Assembly: GCA_965199905.1 (NCBI GenBank)
Contig: OZ241366.1
Span: 1,240,001 to 1,304,000, forward strand
Source: Ilyomonas sp965199905
GTDB taxonomy: Bacteria; Bacteroidota; Bacteroidia; Chitinophagales; Chitinophagaceae
Direction of reading: 5' to 3'
Length of the DNA: 64,000 nucleotides
Below are positions 1 through 9,193 of this stretch, one piece after another. A program made the translations under genes and the position numbers. The notes beneath the pieces were generated by a model. That model had not been told where the DNA came from. It searched no databases and saw nothing but the letters and a program-made list of their open reading frames with translations. Within the stretch, counting starts at the first letter, position 1, and each line of letters opens with the position of its first letter.

Positions 1-371
1 TTTTACATTGTTCCGCACTGCGAAACTTTTACATGTTGCAGAGTTGGTGTAAGGTATTAAAAACAGAGTTGCCGGGTTTATGTTTTCCCATTTGACAGAG
101 TTGATAACACCGCATAAACTTTAGGCGTGCAAAATAGAAAATTTATTCTTTCAATACTGTAAGCATCAGCAGCAGCAGTAATATTGTTCAGCTTCAGTTC
201 CATCGCGACAGAACGCAGGTGAGCAGTAGAAAGTAAACATCAACAATAAAACATAATTTAGCTTCAGTTATCGGCTGACACAGCGCTATTGCCTGCACTT
301 TGGCAATACCGAAGCGTTGTACGCCACTTTATCGAAACTCTCTAATGACCAAAAAGAAATACAACGTCATT
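1..371. other. AT-rich region without a recognisable gene
   Basis: No convincing reading frame is seen before the membrane protein that starts near 372. The octamer CAGAGTTG occurs three times within the first 115 bases, which is curious but too short to classify. An open frame extends upstream to a TTG at 300, but that part does not look like protein and was not included in the first gene. Confidence 0.4.
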
Positions 372-680
372 ATGCGACTATTTAAAACCATACAACTTAT
401 CTGGACGTTTTATAAGTCTTTTCTGTTGCTATCGGCGATCATCACCTTTTTTTGTGTCAGAGCTTTTTGGAAATATGGATTCGCCAGTTTCTTTGGAATT
501 TTCTGGTGTAAAATTGCTACACTTGGTCTTACTTACTACCTTGTAAGTACCTATAAGAAGAATGAATATTATTATTATCAAAATTTGGGTGTTTCCAAAA
601 CCTTACTTTGGACAGTTTCATTGTCCTTCGACTTTGCGCTATTTCTTTTTCTTCTTATTTTGACGAATCACCTGACATGA
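372..680 (+). CDS. Small multi-pass membrane protein, probable ABC permease partner
   Basis: A protein of about 102 residues made largely of hydrophobic segments (roughly residues 10-35, 40-55 and 75-100), with a Tyr-rich stretch between them. I recognise no family. Its stop overlaps the ATG of the following ABC ATPase (ATGA), so the two are almost certainly translated together and probably form a small transporter. The start is uncertain: Met codons lie at 345 and 372, and I prefer 372 because the protein then opens with a short basic segment followed by the first membrane helix. Permease function is inferred from the neighbour only. Confidence 0.55.
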   Translation: MRLFKTIQLIWTFYKSFLLLSAIITFFCVRAFWKYGFASFFGIFWCKIATLGLTYYLVSTYKKNEYYYYQNLGVSKTLLWTVSLSFDFALFLFLLILTNHLT

Positions 681-1330
681 ATCATATTTTAGAAATAGAT
701 GGCATTCACTTAGAGTTCGGCGGAAGAAACATATTATCAGGCATTCACCTTACATGCGAAACCGGAAAAATTACAGGGCTGTTAGGCAAAAACGGACAGG
801 GAAAGTCGTGCCTGATGAACATTATCTATGGTAGTTTACGCTGTCAAAAGTCTGTCCGGTTTGATCACATTTCTGTAGCGGAGAGCTTTAAACGACCTGA
901 CTTACTGATGTATTTACCACAATTTAATTTTATTCCAAAATCACTATCACTTCGCCGGGTGTTCGAGGATTTTGAACTGGATTACAGTGTATTTCAAAAT
1001 AAATTTTCTGAGTTTTCAACAAAGCACAAATCATCTGCCGGCAGTCTTTCGGGCGGTGAGCGCAGGTTGGTAGAATTGTATGTAATCGTGAAGTCTGTGT
1101 CGCAATTTGCAATGTTGGACGAACCCTTTACTCATCTGAATCCTTTGCAGATTGAAAAGGTGAAAGACTTAATTGCGGAAGAAAAAACGCGCAAGGGATT
1201 GTTAATTACCGATCACATGTACAGGCATATTCTTGACATTTGCGATGACTTGTATGTATTGACCAACGGACAGTGTTACCTGACAAAAAACTTTGCGGAC
1301 ATTGAGAGACTTGGATATGCAAGACTGTAA
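677..1330 (+). CDS. ABC transporter ATP-binding protein
   Basis: A single nucleotide-binding domain of 217 residues. The motifs are in the expected order: Walker A GKNGQGKS (37-44), a Q-loop with LPQ near 80-82, the signature LSGGE (124-128), Walker B FAMLDE (144-149) and the H-loop His at about 180 (LLITDH). The start at 677 is chosen because it overlaps the stop of the preceding membrane-protein gene, and the frame upstream of it reads as nonsense in another gene. It should energise export or import through the small upstream membrane protein; the substrate is unknown. The ATPase assignment is firm, the transport role is inferred. Confidence 0.85.
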   Translation: MNHILEIDGIHLEFGGRNILSGIHLTCETGKITGLLGKNGQGKSCLMNIIYGSLRCQKSVRFDHISVAESFKRPDLLMYLPQFNFIPKSLSLRRVFEDFELDYSVFQNKFSEFSTKHKSSAGSLSGGERRLVELYVIVKSVSQFAMLDEPFTHLNPLQIEKVKDLIAEEKTRKGLLITDHMYRHILDICDDLYVLTNGQCYLTKNFADIERLGYARL

Positions 1331-1397
1331 CGGCTTACCAAACAGGATTTGCACAGCAAAGACAGAAACAATTAAATTTTTTACAAGTTAAGCAAAT

Positions 1398-3002
1398 GTG
1401 GTTTTGAAAAACTTCTACCCGTTATTACTAAGCATCATAAGCGGACTTTTATTGTGGCTTTCCTGGCCTGTATCACCATATACCTTCTTCATTTTTATTG
1501 CCTTCGTTCCTCTGTTATTTGCAGAACATTATACGGCAAAAAGACTCTCCTTTTTTTTGTATAGCTTTTTAACAATGTTGGTGTGGAATACCGGCACAAC
1601 ATGGTGGATATGGAACTCAACTGATGTGGGCGCTATTGGCGCCATCATAGCTAATAGCCTGCTAATGACACTGCCATGGTGGGGCTACCGGGTGTACAAT
1701 AAAAGATACGGACAACTGATTGGGCTTGCTTCCCTGATTATATTCTGGATAAGTTTTGAATACATTCATCTGAACTGGCAATTAAGCTGGCCCTGGCTAA
1801 CACTGGGAAATGTGTTTGCGATGTATCCTAACTGGGTTCAGTGGTATGATATTACCGGCACCAGTGGCGGCACGCTCTGGATTTTGCTTGTAAATGTTAT
1901 GTTGTTCAGCCTTATAAAAGAAGCCATCGGCGGCAGATACGGGGGAAAACAAATAACCGGTTTTGTATGTTTATTTGTTTCACCTTTTGTAATCTCCTGG
2001 ATTATACTCAATCATTTACAAACATCTGAGGTTGCATCACGAGCAAATCATAATGTAGTTATCGTTCAGCCCAATATTGATCCTTACAACGAAAAGTTTG
2101 ATATTGGCTCATTGAATAAACAGCTAACTACTTTGATATCACTATCGGAACAAGGATTGAATACAAATACATCCCTGGTGGTGTGGCCGGAAACTGCATT
2201 ATCAGGATCGGTTTCGGAAGATGATATACAAACCGCGCCGCTTTATAAACCTGTTTTTGACTTTGTAAAACGGCACCCGCAAATAACCCTTTTGACAGGA
2301 ATAGAAACGTTTAGTGTTTATGGCAACGAAAAAGCAACGGCTACAGCTCAACAGGATAAAAGCACAGGCATTTATTACGACGATTTAAACGCAGCCGTAT
2401 CAATAAAAAGTGGTGATCCGTTGTTGTTTTACACCAAAAATAAACTTGTACCCGGCGTTGAAACGCTGCCCGATTTCTTAAGATGGATGGGACCTGTTTT
2501 TGAGCAGTTTGGTGGTACCGCCGGAGGTTATGCGCACTCTGACTCTTCTTCCATATTTGCTGAACCGAAAGAGCCATTCGTTACAGCGCCTGTTATTTGT
2601 TATGAAAGTATTTATGGAGAGTATGTTAGCACGTATGTGAAAAAGGGTGCAAACTTGCTGACAATAATCACCAATGACGGATGGTGGAAAAATACACCGG
2701 GGCATAAACAGCATCTGAATTATGCGCGTTTGCGCGCCATTGAGACAAGACGTTATGTAGCCCGAAGTGCCAACACGGGTATTAGTGCAGTAATTGATGA
2801 GAAGGGGCAGATTTTGAAAAGTCAGCCGTGGGATAAAGCCGCTTTTATTAAAGCCAATATACCTGCTCTTACAACTATTACTTTCTATGTAAAGTGGGGC
2901 GACATTATTTCAAAGGCTGCTTTGCTAATATGTTCACTTTTAATTGTGTTCCATTTGTATATGCAACTGAAAAGAAAGAGGAAATTTACCGTAAATAAGT
3001 AA
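1398..3002 (+). CDS. lnt: Apolipoprotein N-acyltransferase
   Basis: Lnt adds the third acyl chain to the N-terminal cysteine of lipoproteins in the inner membrane. The 534-residue protein has an N-terminal block of about six to seven membrane helices (residues 5-210), a carbon-nitrogen-hydrolase domain (about 220-500) and a final membrane helix. The catalytic triad is visible: Glu in VWPETAL (about 265), Lys in KNKLVPGVE (about 350) and Cys in VICYES (about 400). The length is normal for the family. A GTG start at 1398 gives the VLKNFYPLL opening. It lies 67 bases after the ABC ATPase on the same strand and could be co-transcribed. Confidence 0.93.
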   Translation: MVLKNFYPLLLSIISGLLLWLSWPVSPYTFFIFIAFVPLLFAEHYTAKRLSFFLYSFLTMLVWNTGTTWWIWNSTDVGAIGAIIANSLLMTLPWWGYRVYNKRYGQLIGLASLIIFWISFEYIHLNWQLSWPWLTLGNVFAMYPNWVQWYDITGTSGGTLWILLVNVMLFSLIKEAIGGRYGGKQITGFVCLFVSPFVISWIILNHLQTSEVASRANHNVVIVQPNIDPYNEKFDIGSLNKQLTTLISLSEQGLNTNTSLVVWPETALSGSVSEDDIQTAPLYKPVFDFVKRHPQITLLTGIETFSVYGNEKATATAQQDKSTGIYYDDLNAAVSIKSGDPLLFYTKNKLVPGVETLPDFLRWMGPVFEQFGGTAGGYAHSDSSSIFAEPKEPFVTAPVICYESIYGEYVSTYVKKGANLLTIITNDGWWKNTPGHKQHLNYARLRAIETRRYVARSANTGISAVIDEKGQILKSQPWDKAAFIKANIPALTTITFYVKWGDIISKAALLICSLLIVFHLYMQLKRKRKFTVNK

Positions 3003-3370
3003 GAAAGTACGAATGAAAGGCAAATGCACCTGAACAATTACATCGATTCTATTTTTACGGACAGATGCGTGCTCCGTAACGGCTGACACAACTGTTTTTA
3101 TAGGATTCACGATATACGGAATGCAAACGCCAGTCGGATTAGATGATTTTTTGTAAAAATGTGGACTGAAAAGATATGCAATGTCATAAACGGTTGACAG
3201 AGATTAATTGACTTAATAAGCTGCGTGTTTATAAACAGCCGCGAAGTCTCTCATAAACAGTAAATAGAAAACCTTGAACGATCCATTGAGACCTCAGCCT
3301 CGCTAATCATCCAGGTTTACAGGAGCATAAATTATCAAAATGCCTTTACTTTCTGTTTCTTCATTCCTTG
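3003..3370. other. Intergenic region between convergent genes
   Basis: 368 bases separate the ends of lnt and the M1 peptidase gene. I see no convincing open frame, RNA gene or strong terminator hairpin. A short string, CGGCTGACACA (near 3079), also occurs near 272 in the other gene-poor stretch at the window start; this is too short to call a repeat. Confidence 0.4.
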
Positions 3371-5227
3371 CTACGGTATCGTTATTTTATTGTTCACGCG
3401 GTTCACATCGGCCATGCGCCCGCTGGGGTCGATTTCAATTTCTTTAATGTCTTTTACAGGTTTATTTAACGGCAGGCTGTATTCCGGCTGCGTCCATTTC
3501 CATTCAGGATGCAATACCACAGGAATGCTGTCTTCTGCTTTTTTAGTGCCATACATAAGGTTCATAGGAATGTAATGCATTTCCTGGCTGCCATCTTTAT
3601 AAGTAACCAACACATCTGCCGGCATGGGCATTAACCCAATTCTTTTGATAGATAAAACGGCGTTATCGCTTTCGGTGCTGATGTCGCCCAGTGCATAATC
3701 AATAGTCTTGGTGGTGTACACCCAATACTCCTTATACCATTGCAATTCGATGCCGCTTTGCTTTTCGGCTACACGGATAAAATCGTTGGGATTGGGATGC
3801 TTAAAGCGCCACTCGCTGTAGTATGCCAGCAGTATTTTATCAAGCGTTTGCGCGCCTACTATGTAGCCAAGCTGTGCCATGAATACAGCGCCTTTTGAGT
3901 AAGCCGCGTTGCCATACGCATAGTTGGTGTTGTAGTGGTCGGAATGTGTGCTCATAGGTTCTTCAAAACCACTCTTTACCAACCGGTAATAGCCATTGTA
4001 GGCATTGGCAAACGGAAAGCCTTGCCCGCCATGTAAATTGTTGCTTATGCGCAATTCGGCATATGTGGTAAAGCCTTCATCCATCCAAGGGTACAGGCTT
4101 TCGTTAGTGCCCATCATGCCCTGGTACCAGCTATGCATCCACTCGTGTATGCCGGTGCCGGTGCTTGCATTTTTTATGAGCGTTGCGTTTGGATATTCCA
4201 TGCCACCATCGCCGCCTTGTATAAAAGAATAATTTTTATAAGGATAAGCACCAAATGTTTTAGACATATAGGGATAAGCAAGCTGCATAGTATCGGCAAA
4301 ATTTTGCCATTTGGCTTCCAGAGAATCTACTTTTTTGTACACGATATACAGCAGCGGACCATTGGCAGCCTGCCGCTTTATAACGTTGTAATCCGGATCG
4401 GCCGCCCACACAAAATCGTGAACATTCTGCGCCAGGAACTTCCAGGTTAGCGTAGGGCTGGTAGTTGATGGTTGATGGTTGGCAGCAGCGCCATAGCCAT
4501 GTGCCACTTCATTCGGGTTTTGTATGGTGCCACTGCCGGCAAGCACGTACTTTTTATCGATAGTGATGTTCACATTATAATCTCCCCACACGCCGTAAAA
4601 CTCGCGGGCTATGTATGGATTGGCATTCCAGCCCTGGTAATCATACTCAACCATTTTCGGGTACCATTGGCTCATGCTGTAGCGAATGCCTTCGGCATTA
4701 TCGCGCCCGCTTCTGCGGACCTGAAGGGGAACCTGTGAGTTGAAAGCCACATTCATTGCGGTTTTGCTGTGAGGAAGTATAGGCGATGATAGCTTTACTT
4801 CCAGTATGGTTTCGTGGTAAATGAGCGTTTGGGCAGCGCCATTTATGGTGAGGCTGGTTACGCTGTCCCAACCGATTTGCTCCGGCGTTAGCTTGCTGAT
4901 GCGGTCTTTAACACGTTCATCCCAATCGCGAACTTCATTGCCCTTTTTATCGGTGCCGATAACGCGCTTGCCAAGCTCGATGCTACGCTGATCCATCATG
5001 CTGTTTGGCTGAAAGGCATTCCAGTACAGATGGATAAAAAGACGGCTTAAGGTATCGGGAGAATTGTTCCAGTAATCAATCTTTTCGGTGCCGGTGAAGC
5101 GATTCGTTTCTACATTCATCTGCACATTGATGGCGTAAGCAATGCGCTGCTGCCACCTGTCGGGCTGGGCATAAACAAGAGATGAAAACGATACAGCGAC
5201 ACAGAGAAACAGACCTGTTTTTTTCAT
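3371..5227 (-). CDS. Secreted M1-family metallopeptidase (aminopeptidase-like)
   Basis: A 618-residue zinc peptidase with a Sec signal peptide (MKKTGLFLCVAVSFSSLVYAQ). The zinc signature HEWMH lies near residue 361 and is followed, after 18 residues, by the third ligand Glu in WMDEGFTTY, the exact M1 arrangement. GGMEYPNAT about 25 residues earlier corresponds to the family's GAMEN exopeptidase loop. It probably trims peptides in the periplasm or outside the cell. It stands behind the PepSY-like gene on the same strand but a strong terminator (5253-5280) separates them, so it likely has its own promoter. Confidence 0.9.
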   Translation of the reverse strand: MKKTGLFLCVAVSFSSLVYAQPDRWQQRIAYAINVQMNVETNRFTGTEKIDYWNNSPDTLSRLFIHLYWNAFQPNSMMDQRSIELGKRVIGTDKKGNEVRDWDERVKDRISKLTPEQIGWDSVTSLTINGAAQTLIYHETILEVKLSSPILPHSKTAMNVAFNSQVPLQVRRSGRDNAEGIRYSMSQWYPKMVEYDYQGWNANPYIAREFYGVWGDYNVNITIDKKYVLAGSGTIQNPNEVAHGYGAAANHQPSTTSPTLTWKFLAQNVHDFVWAADPDYNVIKRQAANGPLLYIVYKKVDSLEAKWQNFADTMQLAYPYMSKTFGAYPYKNYSFIQGGDGGMEYPNATLIKNASTGTGIHEWMHSWYQGMMGTNESLYPWMDEGFTTYAELRISNNLHGGQGFPFANAYNGYYRLVKSGFEEPMSTHSDHYNTNYAYGNAAYSKGAVFMAQLGYIVGAQTLDKILLAYYSEWRFKHPNPNDFIRVAEKQSGIELQWYKEYWVYTTKTIDYALGDISTESDNAVLSIKRIGLMPMPADVLVTYKDGSQEMHYIPMNLMYGTKKAEDSIPVVLHPEWKWTQPEYSLPLNKPVKDIKEIEIDPSGRMADVNRVNNKITIP

Positions 5228-5252
5228 GCGATAAAAATAATAGCTTGCAATA

Positions 5253-5280
5253 AAAAAGCCCCGAATATGCGGGGCTTTTT
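5253..5280 (-). terminator. Rho-independent terminator of the PepSY-like gene
   Basis: The stem AAGCCCCG/CGGGGCTT has a short loop and flanking A and T runs, so it could work in both directions. It sits between the end of the PepSY-like gene (5297) and the start of the M1 peptidase (5227), both leftward, so it most likely ends the PepSY-like transcript. Confidence 0.85.
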
Positions 5281-5296
5281 ACCTAATCGTGTTTTC

Positions 5297-5755
5297 TTAT
5301 AAAGTGAGCGATTCTTTTTCCAGTTTGCCCGATGGCGCAAAGAATAAATATTTTTTCTGAATGCCATCTACTTTATCTACATAAACGCGGTACTGCGTCG
5401 TTTTATCTGACTTTGTAATTACTGTCACGGTTTCTCCCATTTTCCAATCGTCGGGCGATGAGTATTTACTTTTCGTAAAACCATCCATTACAGCGGCAGG
5501 CGTTTCGGAAGAGGCAATACCTTTTTCCGTTTTACTCCACTCACCTTTATTGTTAAAGCTCACGGTCATATCGGCATCGTTATCTTTAAAAGAGGCATCG
5601 AAGCCGGTAAGCTTGTCTTTCCATTCTACATTGGTTGCAGCCGGATATTTGGCTTTGAGGGAATTAGTGACATCAGCCGGCACTTTACGAATCTGTGCCT
5701 GCAATGCCCCAATCATACTGATGCTGAACAGCATTGCAAAAAGAATCTTTTTCAT
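5297..5755 (-). CDS. Periplasmic PepSY-like (DUF2874-type) protein
   Basis: A 152-residue exported protein with a signal peptide ending near ALQAQ (residue 21). The body has the pattern of Bacteroidota PepSY-like proteins: a segment around VTNSLKAKYPAATNVEWKD followed by beta strands (FDASFKDNDADMTVSFNNKGEW) and a repeat of the alternating strand pattern near the C terminus. Members are small periplasmic proteins of poorly known role, sometimes labelled beta-lactamase-inhibitor-like. It appears monocistronic, with a terminator directly behind it. Family assignment is by pattern only. Confidence 0.7.
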   Translation of the reverse strand: MKKILFAMLFSISMIGALQAQIRKVPADVTNSLKAKYPAATNVEWKDKLTGFDASFKDNDADMTVSFNNKGEWSKTEKGIASSETPAAVMDGFTKSKYSSPDDWKMGETVTVITKSDKTTQYRVYVDKVDGIQKKYLFFAPSGKLEKESLTL

Positions 5756-6138
5756 GAATCATTTATTTATGCCAATGCTGTAATAAATTTTTGTGCCAAC
5801 CTATGTTGTTGTTTATTAACAAACATTTCCTGCTCCTGCATTTTGATTGGAAAAGGCGTTGCGCTTTTGCAGTAAGCCATTAAAATCTTTTACAGACTGT
5901 TTTGTGAAACAAGATTGCATAAATGTCTATAACGAAATTATAATTAATGAGATACTGTTACCATAATTCCCTGTCGGCAAAGTGATAAAAAAAGGAGATA
6001 AAAAATATTGAATGCCATAGTAGTTATACGACTGTGAAAATAGATACCGGCATATGAAAATAATAAGGCCAACTCTGTTATCGGAACTACATTTGGCGCT
6101 ATGCAGAGGGTTCACACCGCTTTCTGCTACACGTATTC
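5756..6138. other. Intergenic region between divergent genes
   Basis: 383 AT-rich bases hold the promoter regions of the leftward PepSY-like gene and the rightward sterol-desaturase-family gene. I saw no gene or repeat here and could not place either promoter with confidence. Confidence 0.4.
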
Positions 6139-7050
6139 ATGATAAAATGCCTCAGTATTTTCGGAGCACCCCGGATTGATTTTAAAGATGCGGAAAGATT
6201 AAGCGATAGTGCGCCGGAAATTATTGCATGGGCTGCGCCTGTCATGTTTTTATTTGTGTTTTTAGAATGGCTCGTGTCATGGCGTGAAAATAAAAAGATA
6301 TATAGCCGTACGGAAACAATTGCGTCTACTGCGGTCGGTATTGGTAATGTATTGATCTCTTTTCTTATTAAATTCTTTCTATTCTGTGGCTTTATCCTGG
6401 TGTATAATATTCTTCCCTGGCGCATGGAAATGAACTGGTGGACGCTTATCCCCTGCTACATTATTCTCGATCTGTGCAGTTACTGGTCTCACCGTATCTC
6501 GCACCAGCAACGGTTTTGGTGGGCTACACATGTGGTGCATCACAGTGGTGAAGATTATAACCTTACCGTATCGTTCAGGCTAAGCTGGGTACAACATCTA
6601 AAGGTGATTTTCTTTATACCGGTGGCGTTGTGCGGGTTTCACCCGGTTATTTTTTTTGTGGCAAACCAGATTGCTGTGTTGTTCCAGTTTTGGGTACATA
6701 CAGAATATATCAGGCGACTACCGCGCTGGATAGAGTATGTATTTGCAACGCCGTCGAACCATCGCGTGCATCATGGCTCCCAGGAAAAATATATCAATAA
6801 AAATTATGGCGCTACATTCATTTTCTGGGATCGCATATTTGGCACTTTTCAGCTTGAAGAAGAGCAGGTGGAGTACGGGCTAAACCATAAGATAGATAAT
6901 AAAGGCAACCCCATTTACATCAACTTTCATGAGTTTATAGACATCTGGAAAGACATGCGCTCGGCAAAAGGATTTGGCAAAAAGTTTTTTTACCTGTTCG
7001 GTAATCCTATCGATGTTGCAAAGGATAAAGAAGAGCAAGCGGCCCAATAA
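6139..7050 (+). CDS. Sterol desaturase / fatty acid hydroxylase family membrane protein
   Basis: A 303-residue integral membrane di-iron enzyme. All three histidine clusters are present: HRISH (about 120), HVVHH (about 133-137) and HRVHH (about 212-216), set between hydrophobic segments. The family hydroxylates or desaturates sterols, hopanoids, carotenoids or fatty acyl chains; which substrate is used cannot be told from sequence. The C terminus is charged and ends with a Lys/Glu-rich tail. A second, distinct member lies at 19773-20702. The ATG at 6139 is the most upstream in frame; the first 25 residues look weakly conserved and the true start could be later. Confidence 0.87.
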   Translation: MIKCLSIFGAPRIDFKDAERLSDSAPEIIAWAAPVMFLFVFLEWLVSWRENKKIYSRTETIASTAVGIGNVLISFLIKFFLFCGFILVYNILPWRMEMNWWTLIPCYIILDLCSYWSHRISHQQRFWWATHVVHHSGEDYNLTVSFRLSWVQHLKVIFFIPVALCGFHPVIFFVANQIAVLFQFWVHTEYIRRLPRWIEYVFATPSNHRVHHGSQEKYINKNYGATFIFWDRIFGTFQLEEEQVEYGLNHKIDNKGNPIYINFHEFIDIWKDMRSAKGFGKKFFYLFGNPIDVAKDKEEQAAQ

Positions 7051-7135
7051 ACTTGATTGTTACCGAAGGATATCTTTTGATTTTTTCTTTTCAACTGTTG
7101 TAATATTAATACAGTTTTTACAAGGAGGAAACTAC

Positions 7136-7210
7136 ATGAAACTATTGACGGTTTGCATGTGCTATGAGTTGACAACCTATGTTACTTATATTTTAAGAAG
7201 GATAAGCTAA
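7136..7210 (+). CDS. Possible 24-residue peptide with a strong ribosome binding site
   Basis: An ATG at 7136 is preceded by AAGGAGG with ideal spacing of about seven bases, which is unusual here because most genes in this window have no purine-rich site. The peptide starts MKLLTVCMCYELTTY and is partly hydrophobic with two cysteines. A -10-like TAATAT lies about 35 bases upstream. No family is recognised, and it may be a leader peptide, a tiny membrane peptide or chance. Confidence 0.25.
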   Translation: MKLLTVCMCYELTTYVTYILRRIS

Positions 7211-7284
7211 CGAAGTGAGTAATATAGCGTGGAATGAAGTGACAACTAGTATTTAAAAAGCAGAGTTTGCCAATTTCTATCATT

Positions 7285-7443
7285 CTATTCCCTGAAGCAC
7301 ATAGCAGCGATATCATATGGAACCTTAGCCTTTCGCATAACCGGCATTGCAAAACGGTTCGGGCTTAAGCCATGTTTATTTACAAACTGCACACTTGCAA
7401 TAGTATAACCTGCATACAAAAGAAAAGCAGCGGATAAAATCAT
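7285..7443 (-). CDS. Small hypothetical protein, 52 residues
   Basis: A complete short frame begins ATG at 7443, four bases after the stop of the membrane-protein gene 7448-8014, and ends TAG at 7285. It begins MILSAAFLLYAGYTIASVQF, a membrane anchor or signal segment, followed by a short basic tail with a Cys near the end. The tight spacing to the upstream gene suggests one operon and supports it being real. I know of no family for it; it may assist the upstream membrane protein. Confidence 0.5.
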   Translation of the reverse strand: MILSAAFLLYAGYTIASVQFVNKHGLSPNRFAMPVMRKAKVPYDIAAMCFRE

Positions 7444-7447
7444 TTTT

Positions 7448-8014
7448 TTAAAAAGGAATCGCATGGGGATTCAAGGTAAAAACAAGTCCGCTAATGATAA
7501 AAAATGCTGCCAAAATAAGCACCAATATACCCAACCCTAACCACGCTACAGGACGGCTCTCTTGAATTTCAAGAGCATAGCTGCTTACATCTTTTCTACT
7601 TGCGCGCATTTTTTCCAGCCATTCATTTTGCGCCGTAATGTCTGCAGAAAGCTTGTAGCGATATTGACCGGCAGAAGCGTAAAAAGTTAACAGCCTTATT
7701 CTTCCATGCCTGCCATCGTTGCTGGTTACTACGGCAATAGGATAATGAAGCCAAAGGCTTTGTCCCGTTGCCTCATTGTATATAAAAGGAACAGGCATTT
7801 TAATTGCCGTTTTCTGCAATCTTTTTCCTTTTTGCCAGATGGCATAACTGCCTTCTTTTACTACGCTAAACTGTGCTTCTGTTTGCATCAATGGAATGTT
7901 TAACAAAACGGCGCCACCGATGGCTTTCCGTATCCATTTTATACCTTGTAACAATAAAAAAAAACCGGTCGGTATAAAGCAAAAGGCTAAGACGCGTATC
8001 GCGGTTTGTGTCAT
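7448..8014 (-). CDS. Hypothetical two-helix membrane protein
   Basis: About 188 residues counted from the Met that opens MTQTAIRVLAF (8014); an alternative Met lies at 8047. One membrane helix is at the N terminus (about residues 5-25) and another near the C terminus (about 160-185, WLGLGILVLILAAFFIISG). The central part is soluble and beta-rich, with a WLHYPIAVV segment. The layout resembles DUF3592-type proteins but I cannot confirm it. A 52-residue gene follows after four bases and is probably co-transcribed. Function unknown. Confidence 0.6.
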   Translation of the reverse strand: MTQTAIRVLAFCFIPTGFFLLLQGIKWIRKAIGGAVLLNIPLMQTEAQFSVVKEGSYAIWQKGKRLQKTAIKMPVPFIYNEATGQSLWLHYPIAVVTSNDGRHGRIRLLTFYASAGQYRYKLSADITAQNEWLEKMRASRKDVSSYALEIQESRPVAWLGLGILVLILAAFFIISGLVFTLNPHAIPF

Positions 8015-8047
8015 TGAATATCGCTTGGTGCGCAGTGCAATGTACAA

Positions 8048-8385
8048 GGGAAAGAAGATATTTATGATGCAGATTTCTGTGTGATAAATGGTTCAATTAG
8101 GATCTAGGTTTACTTGAATGCAATTACAGTTTACACAATCATCGTCAATCACACTTGTGACCGCCTTTTGATCCGCCGCGGATTAACGTTCAAGGCTATG
8201 ATAAAGCTTTTATCAAAGCAAATAACAAACATTCAATTCGGGAAAACCCATAGCAATACGCTACATTTAATACGATGTAAAGCTTTATATTGGAAAGAGT
8301 TTTATACTGCACTGTCATCTAAAAATTAGTAAGCAAAAAGTTATCTGCTATGCTTTATTTTATTTGACATTATAATCAGATTATT
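8048..8385. other. Intergenic region, no gene supported
   Basis: 338 bases between two leftward genes. A 71-codon frame on the plus strand has no family resemblance and an unlikely composition, so I do not call it. A 13-base string TTGATCCGCCGCGG (near 8169) is nearly shared with the dispersed repeat copy at 26.9 kb, but the surrounding order differs. Confidence 0.4.
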
Positions 8386-8937
8386 TCAAGGTTTGACGTC
8401 TACATTCCATTTATTTTCTTCCTTTTTCTTACCATTGTTTTTTCTTTTCCAGAACATCCATTTATGTTCTTTTTTTTGTGCCTTTATAAATACATATCTG
8501 AATGAAATACCTGCCTGTGTATCCAGTAAACTATTACCGCCTGACAGGTTAATCATTGGTTTCAAATCGGCTGATAGAATGGTGCTTCCAAACTTACACT
8601 CCATGCCGCCAATACCGGATATACCAAGCACACCACTTCGCTTATTTTCTTTATTTTCTGCTTGGTAACTTCCTATATGCGGACCTATGCCCAGATAAAA
8701 ATTTGCGCCTTTTGAGAGAATGCGATGGTGCTGTTCAAACAAAGCAGTAAAGGTGCTCAAACCATTGGTGAAAGCTTTTTGTAATTGCACTTCTGCCGTA
8801 TATTGGCTCCACAAAGACTGTTGCATTGTAATGCCAATACCGCCGCCCAACCGCAAGCCGGCAGCCGTAATATATTTCTGCGAAAAAAGTGGATAAGCAG
8901 CCAGCAATAGCAGTAAAGCAAAAATGGTTTTTAGCAT
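8386..8937 (-). CDS. Exported hypothetical protein, probable outer-membrane beta-barrel type
   Basis: About 183 residues from the Met of MLKTIFALLLLLAAYPLFSQK, which is a clear Sec signal peptide; a Met four codons earlier (8949) is the alternative. The mature part alternates short hydrophobic and polar strands rich in Gly and aromatic residues (for example YLGIGPHIGSYQ and AGISFRYVF), as in small outer-membrane barrels. It ends in a very basic Lys-rich tail (residues about 155-185), which is odd for a barrel and suggests a periplasmic extension. No domain is recognised by name. Confidence 0.6.
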   Translation of the reverse strand: MLKTIFALLLLLAAYPLFSQKYITAAGLRLGGGIGITMQQSLWSQYTAEVQLQKAFTNGLSTFTALFEQHHRILSKGANFYLGIGPHIGSYQAENKENKRSGVLGISGIGGMECKFGSTILSADLKPMINLSGGNSLLDTQAGISFRYVFIKAQKKEHKWMFWKRKNNGKKKEENKWNVDVKP

Positions 8938-9193
8938 GGTTTCGTACACGTTAGATGATGAATTATAGAACGTAAAAATGTTGTCAGTCTTGTTTATTCT
9001 TCATTAGAAAAGTTTTTTGGGAAAACTATAAGAAATGCAAAAAGGGATTCTTATTTTACACGGTTTATGACTGCGCTTCGAACCTAAAATAGCGCGCTTT
9101 AAAGAAGGATATATGGTATGTAAACCACCGTAACCTAAATTTTTTGTTTATCAATTTTAATATAACTACATTACTTTTTCAGTATTCTATACA

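Noticed and set aside
1..120. Three copies of CAGAGTTG as a possible short repeat array
   Set aside because: The unit is 8 bases and the spacing is irregular, so chance is sufficient; it is not a CRISPR.
8140..8185. Possible fourth copy of the dispersed repeat
   Set aside because: Only the string GATCCGCCGCGG and a GTCAATCA stretch are shared and their order is different from copy A; the conserved CGATGGTTACCAAAA end is absent.
8114..8329. A 71-codon plus-strand frame between two leftward genes
   Set aside because: No family resemblance, no promoter, and composition unlike the neighbouring genes.
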